A DNA stretch of 64,000 bases from positions 18,072,744-18,136,743 of the forward strand of contig OX419759.1 in assembly GCA_948567375.1 (NCBI GenBank), given 5' to 3'. Below the pieces are notes generated by a model. It was not told where the DNA came from and searched no databases. It saw only the letters and a program-made list of their open reading frames with translations. A program made the position numbers and the translations under genes. This stretch comes from Lunularia cruciata. Taxonomy: Eukaryota > Streptophyta > Marchantiopsida > Lunulariales > Lunulariaceae. Positions 10,851 through 22,125 of this stretch are shown piece after piece (positions within the stretch are counted from its first letter, which is position 1; each line of letters starts with the position of its first letter).

Positions 10851-13470
10851 GTCCCACCTCTCTTGCTCTTCTATGGTGAAGCCGCATAACATGTCTTCAA
10901 TTGTGCGATTAGCCCACTCTATTTGGCCATTTGTTTGTGGGTGGTTGCAGGTGGTAAGCTGGTGGTGGTAAGCATGGCCAACTTGGTTTTGAAGAAACCA
11001 AAGAGTGTTTGCCAAAACAAATTGGTGAATTGGGTGCCTCTATCGGTGATGAGTACTCTAGACAAGCTATGGTTAGAAAAGACTGCATCTAAGTATAATT
11101 GAGCTAGTTGTGAAGTGGTCACATCCTTGGTGGTAGGGCATACATGAATCATTTTGCTGAACCGGTCCACAAAGACCATAATGGAATCAAACCCAGAGGT
11201 GGTCTTGGGTAATTCATAGACGAGATCCATATTCACTTGTTCCCAACATTGGGTAGGAGTGGGGAGAGGTTGAAGGAGCCCTGAAGGAGCTTGATTAGAA
11301 GCTTTTTTTTGTTAACAAAGTAAGCAGCTGCTCACGTAGTCCATCATGTTGTTGTTCATCCTGGGCCAATAGTAATAGTGTCTGACTACATCCAAGGTCT
11401 TGTCCACTCCGACATGACCTGCAATGGTCGAATCATGACATTCCGCTAGAATGGTGGTACGTAATTCTGGGACATTTGGGATCTATAATCTGCCATCACA
11501 AAAGGTGAGTCTGTAGGTGCTTGTGACACCTTTGGATGATTGCACTTCTACAATCTATGGATCAGTTTTTGTAATAGCCAGAATCTTTGGCCATAATTCA
11601 AGGTTAATCTTAACCTCTTCCACCAAGTTTTTTGCCATTGGCATGCAAGTGAATGCATCTGCAAGTTGCTTCTTACCTTCCATGTAGGTGATTATCATGT
11701 TGAAGCGTTGTTGCCACTTTGCCCACCAAATTTGGCGACAAGATAGATCCTTTTGCATCTCGAGGTAGACTAGAGGTTTGTGGTTTGTCTCTACTACAAA
11801 TGCCTTCTCGCCCAGATAGTGCTTCCAATGCTTGGTTGCCAAAAAAATGGCCAGCTCTTCTCATTCTGTGGTGTGGTAGTTGCGCTCTGCTAGTAATAAC
11901 TTTTGAGAGAAATATGCAATTGGATGCCATACATCATGCCACTCTTGTTGTAGGACTGCTCCTATTGCTATGCCTAATGCATCTGTAGCCAACTTGATTG
12001 GACGTTTTGGGTCATACCACTTCAAGATTGGTGCATGTAGCAAGGCGGCTTTCAATTCTTGAAAGGCCAACTCTTGTGTGGTTCCCCATGTCCACTTCTT
12101 CTCCTTGCCAAGTAGTGCAGTTAAAGGCTATGTAACCTTAGAGAAATCCTTGACAAATCTACAATAAAATCCCGTCAACCCCAACTAGCTCTTGAGTTGA
12201 GTCTGATCTTTTGGGGCACTCCATTTTTTAATGACCTCTATTTTATCCGTCAATACTTGAATGCCCTCTGCACTTACTCTATGCCTCAATTAGTCTACTT
12301 CAGACTTGCCAAACTCGCACTTTGAGATTTTGGCGTACAATTGGTTTGGTCTTAGAATCTGGAGGACCTCTCGTAGATGTTGTTTGTGTTCCATCATCGT
12401 GCTACTATATACTAAGATATCGTCCAAGAAGACAATAAAAAACTTATCCAAGTATGGACAAAATATGTCATTCATTAGACTCATGAAAGTGGTAGGTGCA
12501 TTGGTGATGCCAAAAGGCATCACAAGATACTCAAAGTGGCCATACCTGGTTCAAAAGGCAATTTTGTACACATCCTCCTCTGCAATTTGGATTTGATTGT
12601 AACCGCTTTGCAAGTCCAATTTCATGAAGTATCTTGTTCCATGAAGTTGATCAAATAGGTCATCCATGCAAGGTAAGGGATATTTGTTCTTCACTATTTG
12701 CTGAATGAGACCCTAATAGTCAATGCACATGCACATTGTACCATCCTTCTTCTTCACAAACAAGACAGGGGTTCCATATGGTGATACGCTAGGTTGGATG
12801 AACCCTTTCTGTAGCATCTCCTCAATTTGGATCTTACACTCCTCCAACACATATGGGGTCTTACAAGGAGGTGTCTTCTCCATAAGTGTCTCAATTTTAT
12901 GATCTACTTGCCTTTTGGTGGTAATCTTGAGGGTAGATCATTGGAAAATACATCTTGAAACTCATCCACCACATCCTTCAATTTCCCAGGAATTTGTCTA
13001 TCGAGTTGTGCACTCTGGACTTCTCTTATTAGACCCATGAAATATCTATTGGTCTTATAGACAATTGCCGTCCCTATGACAAATAGAGGCAATTTCTACC
13101 TGTGTGATTTTTCTTTAACCCCAATGATTGACCATTAGTAGGTTCTCATTACTTTCTTCCTCCAATCTACCATAGAGTTGTAATGCTCTATCCATAGCAT
13201 GCTTGAGATTGCATCATAACGAGCTAATTGTATCACTCTACACTCAATTGCTTCCTAATATTCTCCTACAAAGAGTGTTATCCGTCTAGGTAATGATTCA
13301 ATCCTCTCTGTTTGCCCATTAGGTAACTCTACTTCTTCACTCCCATCTCTCTTTAGATCCATTCCCAATCTTATTTGCAATAGCACAAGACAAGAAATTC
13401 TTAGTTGCTCTTGGATCTATTAATACTCTCACTTGATTACCTTCTAAGATTCCATTCACGACAATCAATT
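10851..13470 (-). pseudogene. A1 protease, RT, RNase H and integrase remnants
   Basis: The minus strand carries, from high to low coordinate: a protease region (about 13470-13100), RT with [10 protein letters not shown] and the FLDD box near 12417-12440, RNase H (LATDALGIAIGAVLQQ at about 11990, then VVETNHKPLVYL), and integrase (MDLVYELPK, FVDRFSKMIHV, ITDRGTQFTN) at 11236-10851. Several stops and frameshifts break the frame. Integrase is cut at 10851 by element C and continues at 2850. The second copy A4 (48244-51100) has the same order. Confidence 0.87.
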
Positions 13471-14652
13471 GTGAGGTTGCCGTTCGGGATCTTTGCGTAT
13501 TAGTCTTCTTTCTTCCCTTGATTCTTTGCTTCCTTATTGAGCTAGTAAGGCTACAAGGTACATTTATTGGTGATCTTTGTTTTCTGAAGTGATTTCTACC
13601 TCATGTTCTTCAATGTGCTTCTCCATGTTGTTCAGATATTGCATGTACAAAGGCCAAGGGCCTCTAGGGAAACAAGTGCAATAGTTGGTAGATATGTGCC
13701 CAGTATGGCCACAATTGCAACAATGACGTTGTTCTCCTTGAGTTCCTCCTCCTCATGGGACTCCATCTCTTTGTTCTTCTACCTGTCCATGCTCCCCTTG
13801 AAGCGGTCGTACTCCTTGATCTCAGAATCAAAGGTTGCCCAATTCCATCGGTATTGGTCCACCCATGTGTGGCGTTTTTGCCCGATAATGTTGAGGTGGA
13901 ACTACTCCTTCACCTCCACCTAATGCTCTTGCTATTCTCTGCACACAAGCAATGGCTTCAGATATCATGTGAGGATTTTGAACCATGACTTCTTGGCAAA
14001 CCCGCTCCTTCAAACCTCATTTGAAATTGTCAAGAGTCTCTGTTGGACTTATGTTAGTTATTGCAACTTGTAGATCCAGAAATACCTCCACATACTCTTG
14101 TATGTTGTTCTTTTGTCTCAATCCCCATAGTCGGGTTCAAGCCATCTGCATAGAATCTACCAATTGGAAATTCTTCAACAATCTTTCTTGCATTGTTGTC
14201 CATGTGACCTCCATTCTCTTTGCCAACATGGATTGTTCCCAAGCATCACACCATGTGAGGGCTTGATCGGTCAAGTACCCACATGCAAACACGCCTGCAG
14301 CATGCTCCGTGATCTTTGTTGAGAACAATTGGAAATATTGATTCATTCTCAAGATCCAATCTTCCACCACTCCTATCTCACACTGCCCCTTGTAAGGCTC
14401 GATGTTGCAAGTCTTCTTCATCTAGAATAGCAATGTGGCTTCATCATTAATAGGGTTTGTAGGCACAGGTGCCTCTCTAAGTACTTCAGTCGCAAATACT
14501 GTGTTTTGAGACGGCTCTTCTTCTTGCATGGCTTGATTGTTTTTGAGGATCTGCACTTGACTTTATAATGTCTCCATGGTCATCTTAATCTCTCAAAATT
14601 CATTCAACATCCCTTGCATTCCTTGCACCAACTCTTGCAATTGAGGATCCAT
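13471..14652 (-). pseudogene. A1 gag
   Basis: The start codon is at 14652 on the minus strand (MDPQLQELVQ). A coiled N-terminal part is followed by a capsid region (MKKTCNIEPYKGQCE, then QALTWCDAWEQSM) at 14421-14137. A CCHC-like knuckle lies near 13690-13735 (NCGHTGH). In-frame stops break it at several points. The matching A4 gag is at 51353-51613 plus 62786-63429. Confidence 0.8.
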
Positions 14653-15257
14653 GGTTCTTGCAACACTCAATTGCTAATGTCTACTTTAATACAAAGTCAA
14701 TATGATCACTCTGGAAGGTGCACAAACTATCGGAACTACCATTGGGACCTTAGAAGCTATCACTCGTTGATAATACTCATCACCAAAATTCCTAACCACA
14801 AAATCTCTAAACATCACTTTTGGTCTCATTACATAACGGATTTCTACTTTTGTGTTGAAAGGGAGAAGATTTGGGACATTCAAATCCATTTTATCATAAT
14901 AGAATGTAGATTATCAAATCCCACTCTCTGTCATATATCACCATAGGTAGAATCATCGGGTTTGGTGAGTTCATCACCTTGTCCATGAATTTTTGCACCA
15001 AAGTGATAAACTAGCGATACCCTCATCTGCTTGCACTGGATGTACATAACCTTGATGTGGAATGGATTTGAGAATGGAAAGCTAGGTGTGGGAAATTGTC
15101 TTCCCGACGCATCCATCCTATCTGCTCCCATAAAGTCTTTCTTAAGTCTAGCAATTACTCTATGTTTTCCACCTCAAATTACTCAGTTTCAATAGTTTGT
15201 GCTCTTCCAAGAGAGGTGATCCACTCTCTTGGACTAAAACACTTGCTCTGATACCAT
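14653..15257 (-). other. A1 leader with tRNA-iMet primer-binding site
   Basis: Plus-strand GCTCTGATACCA at 15245-15256 is the reverse complement of TGGTATCAGAGC, the standard plant retrotransposon PBS complementary to the 3' end of initiator tRNA-Met. It sits one base from the 5' LTR. The remaining 580 bases are leader with no supported ORF. The same leader, without the PBS, is seen at 63430-64000 for A4. Confidence 0.85.
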
Positions 15258-15991
15258 TGTAATACTTTGAGGACAAGAGAAGAGAGAAAACAAAAATTAC
15301 ACACTCAAACATTTGATGCCCCAAAGGAGCACCTTCTCTTTATTATATAGACACAGAGGATCTCCTCCAAGGAAGCTCCACCATAAGATTTGGTACACAA
15401 ATAGGTGACGTGTCAAAAAGCTCCACCCTTGGATTACTTACTTGGATGGGTGACATGCCTGGTCTAGGTCCTATCTAGTTGGTCAACCTTTGATCGGAGT
15501 GAATCTTTTAGAGAATCTTTCTGTAGGAATCTCAAAATCACATAAGGTACCATTGGAAAGCTCTCGACAAGACAAAGCAGGGAGGAGGGAAGGCCAACCT
15601 TTGCTATATTAAGGAGGGGGGAATTTGCATATTTTTGAGGCCTAATTCATCCGTTTAGGCCTCCAAAATTGCCTTTAAAGATTTTAGGCATCTTTCAATT
15701 CCTACTCTATTAGTAGAAGTCCCCTTTTGGTGATACCTCTTTCTGATCTATTTAGTCCATCATGTATAACACCCTTCCAAATGTTACCAAACCAATTCCC
15801 ACATTTAAATCATATGTTTAGCTATTGGTTCTAAGGTTCTCAAGTCTATTTTGGTTTTTGCCGTATTAGTAGAAGTAATCTTTTGGTGATACTTCTATCT
15901 GATCTATTTTGACCATCATGTATTATATCATTCTAGATGTTACCAAATCAAATTTCACTTCTAGATCATATGGCTAGCTCTTGGTATTACA
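15258..15991 (-). repeat. A1 5' LTR
   Basis: This 734-bp LTR starts TGTAATAC and ends GTATTACA in plus reading, and it matches 1386-2126. It contains the same internal duplication of about 156 bp. In element orientation a TATATAA box lies near 15343-15352. It is followed at 15992 by the GGTA duplication and B1 sequence. Confidence 0.9.
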
Positions 15992-17250
15992 GGTACCCTC
16001 CAATGCCGATGGTGGTAGCCAAACATGACACGAGATGTTCAAGAATTTGTCTGATTGTGTGAGAGTTGCCAACGCAACAAGGCTAACAACCAGAAGCCGA
16101 GTGGACTCCTTCAACCACTTGCCATTCCATCTGCTCGATGGGAGCATATGAGCTTGGATCTCTCATCACATTCTTGCCCAAGACAAAGCAAGGACACACA
16201 ACAATCGTGGTGTTTGTGGATAAGCTTAGTAAGCAAATCCACTTGGCACCAACCTATGATACCCTGGATTCACCAACCTTAGGGAAAATGTACTTCAAAA
16301 ATATCTTCAAGCATCATGAGATGTCATGTGTACTCATCTCTGACCACAATCCTTGATTTACCAAGAAGTTTTGGCAAGCACTCTTCCAAATACTCGGCAC
16401 CAAGCTTGTTTTTTCCATGGCCTATCATCCTCAAACTGATGGACAAACCAAACATGCAAATTGGACATTGGAAGATATGTTGCGCGCCTTTGTCAATGTC
16501 CACCATACCAATTGGGATGAATATCTTGTAGTTGCAGAATTTTCCTACAACAAATCCAAACAGGCAAGCACCGGATTGTCTCCTTTCTTTCTCAATTTTG
16601 GCCAAGATCCGCTTGTTCTAGATTCTTTTCTTGCTCCTCCTCCATCTCAAGTTCCTCATACTTCAACATTCTTGACCTTTATATCCCAATCTCTCCAACA
16701 AGCCATATCTCACCTCCTTGTTGCTCAGAATCATCAAAAGCAATATGTGGACCACCATCGTCGTGATCTTACCTTTGAAGTTGATGATAAAGGCATGTTA
16801 TCCTCTAGTAATCTCCCCGTCCCCCTTGATACCCAAGTTCACAAACTTGCCCCTAATTAGATAGGACCCTTTGATGTCACCCAAATTGTCTCTCATGTTG
16901 CTTATTGACTTGCCTTGCCTTGTCATATGCGTATCCATCCTATCTTTCATGTTTCCAAGTTGAAACCCTTTGTTCCTAACCCCTCTTCCTTTTCCTCTTG
17001 AGTCCAACCTCCCCTTCCTCCTATCCCTATCAATGATCATGAGGAGTACAAAGTTGATCGTATCCTTGCATGTTGCCCTATTCAATGAGGCCGTCGACAA
17101 CATACGGAGTACAAGGTCCTTTGGAAAGGGTATCCCCTTCATGATGCCACATGGGAAACTCTTTCTCACCTCCAGAATGCATAGACAGCCATCCAAGAGT
17201 TTGAAGCTTCATTGGCAACGAGGACGTGACCAACTAGCGGTGGGGGAATA
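15992..17250 (+). pseudogene. B1 integrase and chromodomain, right fragment
   Basis: This continues the plus-strand B1 integrase from 1385. The zinc region is CESCQRNKA near 16056-16085. The core (VVFVDKLSKQIHLAPT; MAYHPQTDGQTKHAN; FSYNKSKQASTGLSPFFLNFGQ) runs to about 16860. A chromodomain remnant lies at 17040-17210 (EEYKVDRIL, then EYKVLWKGYPLHDATWE). Two or more stops and a frameshift near 16860 disrupt it. B2 aligns at 56240-56754 and 61629-62373. Confidence 0.88.
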
Positions 17251-17614
17251 TGTTATATGGAGTTTAGCACCAAAGTTAGTAGGGCTAACAAAGTAGAAAA
17301 TAAGAAAAAATTAGCCTAGAATATTTTGGAAGTATCTAGGAAGCTTCTTGGGAAGCTTCCCAGCTGGCTTAGCTTGCACGCCAAGTAGACGGCTTCTAGA
17401 AGAAAGCTTCTTGAGAAGCTTCTTGATTAACTTGGCTTGCACTCTAAGAAAGTTGCTTGAGGAAGCTTCTTGAGAAGCTTCTCAAGGGCCTTGTCTGCTA
17501 CCTATAAATACCAAAGCCAAAGTTCATGCTAGGCATTTGGATTTTTCCTTCATTCCAGCATCCCAATGTGAGCTTCCATTCTCCTAATTATCTCCTTAGT
17601 CTTGGTCTTTTACA
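17251..17614 (+). repeat. B1 3' LTR
   Basis: A 364-bp LTR beginning TGTTATATGG and ending TTTTACA, homologous to the B2 LTRs. U3 contains a cluster of GAAGCTTC-type dyads, including an 18-bp perfect palindrome CTTGAGAAGCTTCTCAAG, just upstream of the TATA box TATAAATA (17503-17510). The 5' partner is outside the window. The sequence beyond 17614 is RT of an A-type element, which B1 therefore interrupted. Confidence 0.88.
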
Positions 17615-20028
17615 AGGTTCTTATCTTATTTGTGAAGAAAAAGGACAATACAATGTGCATGTGCACTGACTACCAAGGCCTAAATCAACAAATTTTGAAG
17701 AACAAATACTTCTTACACTACATGGATGACCTATTTTATCAATTTAATGAGGTGAAATACTTCACCAAACTTGATCTACAAAGCAATTACAACCAAATCT
17801 GGATTCTAGAGGAAGATGTCCACAAAATTGCCTTTCAAATGAGGTATGGTCACTTTGAGTACTTGGTGATGTCATTTGGCCTCACCAATGCACCAACCAC
17901 TTTCATGAGTTTGATGAATGACATTCATCTATACTTGGATAAATCTAAATCTATTGTTTTCCTAAATAACACCTTAGTCTATTGTAGAACAATGATGGAG
18001 CACATGCAACATTTGCAAGAAGTCTTCCAGATGATATGATTGAATCAATGATATGCTAAAGACTCAAAGTGCAAGTTTTGCAAGTCTGAAGTAGACTACT
18101 TGGAGCATAGAGTAAGTGCAAAAGGTGTCCAAGTGTTAATAAATAAAATAGAGGTCATTTAGAAATAAATTGCTCCAAAAGATCAAACTCAACTCAAGAG
18201 TTTCTTGGGATTGATGAGGTTCTATTGTCAATTTTTCAAGGACTTCTCCAAGGTTGTACAATGTTTAACAACACTACTTGGCAAGAGGAAGAAGTGATGT
18301 GGAGAATTGCACAAGAATTGACCTTTTAGGAATTAAAAGATGTATTACTACATGCACCAATCTTGAAATTGTATGACCCAAAATATCCAATCAAGTTAGC
18401 TATAGATACATTAGGCATAGCAATAGGAGTAGTCTTACAACAGGAATGGCATGATAGATGGCACCTAGGTGCATATTTATCTTGAAAGTTGCTACCAGCA
18501 AAATGCAACTATCACATTGTTGAACAAGAAGAGTTGACCATTGTCCTTGCAACCAAGCATTAGAAGCACTGTCTTGGCAAGAAGGCATTTGTAGGAAAGA
18601 TAAACCACAAACCTCTAATCTACCTCAAGATATAGAAAGATCTATCTTTTCAATATATTTTGTAGGAAGAGTGGAGATAATGGTTCAACATGACATTCAT
18701 ATATATGGAAGGAAAGAAGCAATTTTCATATACATTCACTTGGATGTCTATAGCAAATAATGTGGTGGTTGAGGTCTAGATGAACCTAAAATTCTAGCCA
18801 AGAATTCTTGTTGCTACAAAAACTATAGGATGGTAGATTGTAAGAGCTCAATCCTTCAAAGGTGTAACCATTACCTAAGGACTCACCTTTCTTGATGGCA
18901 AGTTATAGATTTTGGATGCCATAGATATAAGAACCCCCATCATAGTTGAATGTCATGATTCTACCATTGTAGATCACTTTGGAGTGGACAAGACTTTAGA
19001 TGCAATCAAACACCATTACTATTGGCCCAAGATGAGCCACAATTTGATGGAGTATGTTTAAAGATGTCTACTTTGTCAACAAATAAAGCTTCTAATCATG
19101 CTCTTGTAGGAGTCCTTCAACTCCTCCCCACTCCTACACAACATTGGGAACAAGTAAGCATGGATCTGGTTTATAAAATTGCACAAGACCACCTAAGAGT
19201 TTGACTTCATCGTAGTCTTAGTCTTAGTAGACCAACTTAGCAAAATGATTCATGTTCATCCTACCACCAAGGATGTGACTGCTCCACTATTAGCTCAATT
19301 GTATTTAGATGTAGTGATTTTTTACCATGGCTTGTCTTGAGTGCTTATCATCAATAGAGGCACTCAATTCACTAGTTTGTTTTGGAGAACACTCTTTGGC
19401 GTCTTCAAAACCAAATTGGCCATGTCCACAACTTACCATCCATAAATTGATGGACAAACAAAGTGGGCTAATTGAACTATTGAGGATATGCTCTAAAGCT
19501 TTACCTTAGATAAGCAAGAGTGGTAGGACATCTTACTTCCACTAGTGGAATTTTCCTACACTAATTAGTGCATGCATCCACATAGGTCACACCATTCTTC
19601 CTCATATATAGAGAGTATCCTTTCACACCTTTGAGCTTGATGAAGATCTGCCCGATGGCTACCAAGGTTGACACTATCAACACTTTGTTTCTAGAATCCA
19701 ACAAGGTGTGGAGAATGCCAAGCACATGTTGCAAATTACCCAAAATTGACAAAAACAAGATGTAGATGCACATTGCCGACATATGGAGTTCAAAGTTGGA
19801 GATCAAGTTTGGCTATTCATAATCAACCTCACATTAGTTGTATGCTAAGACCTCATTTTATTGGGCTTTTTCCTATCCTTCATCAAATCGGCAAAGTGTT
19901 CTATCACCTTGAGCTATTGCCACACATGAAGATCCATCCAATGTTCCATGTTTCCTTACTACATAGATATGGCACCCCAACTATCCCACTTTTTCCTTCC
20001 ATACAAGAAGTTAAACCTTGTCCAACAA
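17615..20028 (+). pseudogene. A0 RT, RNase H and integrase remnants
   Basis: The longest frame (to 18039) retains RT motifs LDLQSNYNQI and FGLTNAPTTF. The catalytic box reads VFLNN rather than FLDD, so both catalytic Asp residues are changed. Integrase fragments include MDLVYKI and LAQLYLD. A late segment (19746-20028) retains MKIHPMFHVSLLHRY from the integrase C-terminus. At least a dozen stops or frame changes are present. Confidence 0.82.
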
Positions 20029-20628
20029 TATAATATTAGTAGCTAGACATATTATCTAAAAGTGGAAATTGGCTTGGTAACATCTAGAAGGAGGTTATAT
20101 ATGATGGACTAAGTAGATAGAATAGACATATCACCAAAAGAATACTTCCACTAATAGGGTACGAGTTGAAAACACCTAGAAAACTTCAAACTCAATTTTG
20201 GAGGACTAAATGAATGAATTAGGCCTTGAAAATAGAATGAATTATTCCCTTTTAGTAAAATGACTTGCCTTCTCTCCCTTGCACTTTTTATCTCATCTAA
20301 AACTTTCCAACAGTGCCTCATCCATGCGATTCTGACTTTCTTATAGGAATATTCTCTAAAGATTCTCTTTGGTCAAACTTGTTTGACCAACTAAATAGGA
20401 CAAGGACATACATGTAACACATCCATGCAATTAATCTAAGGGTGGAGTTTGTTGAGATATCACCAATCCATGTATTTGATCCAAGGGTGGAGCTTTCTTT
20501 GAGGGGATTCTCTTTATTATATAATGAAGACAATGTGTTCCTTTAGGGTATCACCGTATTGAGTGTGAAGCTTTGTGTTTTCTCTCTTGTGTTTCTCTTG
20601 GGTGTTTTCTCATAATTAGAGTGTTACA
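20029..20628 (+). repeat. Solo A0-type LTR inserted in A0 chromodomain
   Basis: About 600 bp reading as the reverse orientation of the A1 and A4 LTRs. It starts TATAATAT (aligned to TGTAATAC) and ends GTGTTACA, with a TATATAAT box near 20516-20523. No coding sequence or second LTR is paired with it in the correct order. The chromodomain resumes right after it (ACTCATTGATGG at about 20632). I see no clear target duplication, probably because of decay. It lacks the 156-bp duplication found in the A1 and A4 LTRs. Confidence 0.7.
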
Positions 20629-20854
20629 AATACTCATTGATGGCACGAAAGAATATGAAGTCAAATGTATTCTCCAAAATGCATTTGTGGTACCCACCAT
20701 CCGCATGTGGAATATCTTGTACATTAAAAAGGATGCCCATTATATGAGGCAACATGGGAGCTAATAGTAAAATTGAACTATGCTTTGGTATTAATGCAAT
20801 CTTTTGAGCAACAACTTCACAACAAGGATATTGTGTCTTAACAAGGGAACGGTT

Positions 20855-21420
20855 TGTAATACAAGTATCTAAACATATTATCTAGAGGTGGAAATTAGCT
20901 TGGTAACATCTAGAAGGATGTTATATATGATGGATTAAGTAGATTAGAAAGGGGTGTCACCAAAAGAGTACTTCTCCTAATATGGTAAAAGTATAAAACA
21001 CCTTTAAAATTTCAAAGTCAATTTTGGAGGCCTAAATGGATGAATTAGACCTCAAGAATATAACTATTTCTCTTGGGAGAAATAGGGTTGCCTTCTCTCC
21101 CCGTAGTTCGTTTCATCAAGAACTTCCTAACAATATCTCAGCCATGCAACGCTGAGCTTGTTATAAGAAGATACCTTTTGATCAAACTTGTTTGACAAAC
21201 TAGATACTACAAGGATCGACATGTCACTCATCCATGCAAAAAATCTGAGGAGTGGAGTTTATTGATATATCACTAATCCAAGGGTGGAGTTTCTTTTGAA
21301 GAAATGCTTTTTACTATATAATAAAGACAAAGTGTTTTTTCAAATATTGAAAATTTGTATTTTCTCTCTCTTATGTTTATGTTTCTCTTGGGGTTTCTCC
21401 CATTCTCCCCGCCTATTACA
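20855..21420 (+). repeat. A0 3' LTR
   Basis: 566 bp from TGTAATAC to CTATTACA, preceded by a polypurine-like tract (AACAAGGGAACGGTT, 20840-20854). It matches the solo LTR at 20029-20628 and, more distantly, the A1 and A4 LTRs. A TATATAAT box lies near 21314-21321. Unique sequence begins at 21421. Confidence 0.78.
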
Positions 21421-22125
21421 AGTACCGATGAGGTTAAATTTATTTTAAAAGGCTCATTAAGACTAATTTTGAATCTAGTTAAAGGCCATCATAATGCATA
21501 ACCTGGATAAATACTGCTCAAATTAGGTGTTTTTTTCCTAAAAGGAGTTTCAAAAGCTTTTATTGTCTAATTACGTGCTGGAACTGCGTATTTCATAAAA
21601 TAGGCAGATTTCTGAAAATCCTAAAAATATGCCTATCAAATGTGCGCTGTGAGGATCCTGTAGCTAAGAATAATAATGATAGACTAAGAGAATATTTGCC
21701 AATTTCAATAACAAGGAGGAAAATACCCCTTCTCTTCTCTCGCATTGAGAAGAAAATTCTCTATGCAATAATAAAATGAAATAGATCCAGGTGATAGCAT
21801 ATAATAACTTAACAACTTATCATCCAAAAGGAAGAGAATTAGAAAAAAATAAGAATTACAGATTCGCATGGCCTGCTTTACAAACAAGAAGACAGGCGTA
21901 GATGCTACAGGTAGTACGGTAATTTAATTAAACAATTTACAGTATTTTCAGAAAGGAAAAAAGGAAAAAAAAAATAGACATATAAGGATCTGAACCCGTT
22001 TCGATTGCGTGTCGCTCTTCTTCGCTCTTTACAGAAGTCATTAGGAGAGCGATTGGCAGATTCTGGAGCGGAACATATCGATTGTGACAGTCATTCACGG
22101 AGATTCACGAAATTTTGAACTCACA
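21421..22125 (+). promoter_or_regulatory. Upstream region of the PITH-domain gene
   Basis: About 700 bases of unique AT-rich sequence separate the retrotransposon block from the first gene. The stretch just before the start codon should hold the promoter and 5' UTR. I see no convincing TATA box at a useful distance, and no ORF or RNA gene. The extent of the promoter is inferred only from position. Confidence 0.4.

Larger units (their letters stand above)
1386..15991 (-). mobile_element. Gypsy A1, chromovirus-type LTR retrotransposon, full span, inserted in B1
   Basis: On the minus strand the order is 5' LTR (15258-15991), PBS (15245-15256), gag, protease, reverse transcriptase, RNase H, integrase, chromodomain, polypurine tract and 3' LTR (1386-2126). 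The LTRs run TGTAATAC...GTATTACA. The 4-bp sequence GGTA flanks both ends (1382-1385 and 15992-15995), and the surrounding B1 integrase reads continuously once A1 is removed. A1 is itself split by element C at 2851-10850. Coding frames contain many stops, so it is inactive. The target duplication is 4 bp rather than the usual 5; the fifth base may have mutated. Confidence 0.9.
17615..21420 (+). mobile_element. Old gypsy A0 element, plus strand, 3' part with 3' LTR
   Basis: From 17615 the plus strand encodes heavily decayed A-family Pol: RT (FVKKKD, then [17 protein letters not shown], to 18039), RNase H (about 18380-18660), integrase (19020-19560 and on to 19740) and a chromodomain (19746-20028 and 20629-20854). 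It ends in a 3' LTR at 20855-21420. Its 5' half lies beyond B1, outside the window. A solo LTR (20029-20628) splits the chromodomain. Stops are frequent. It is the oldest layer of the left nest. Confidence 0.85.
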
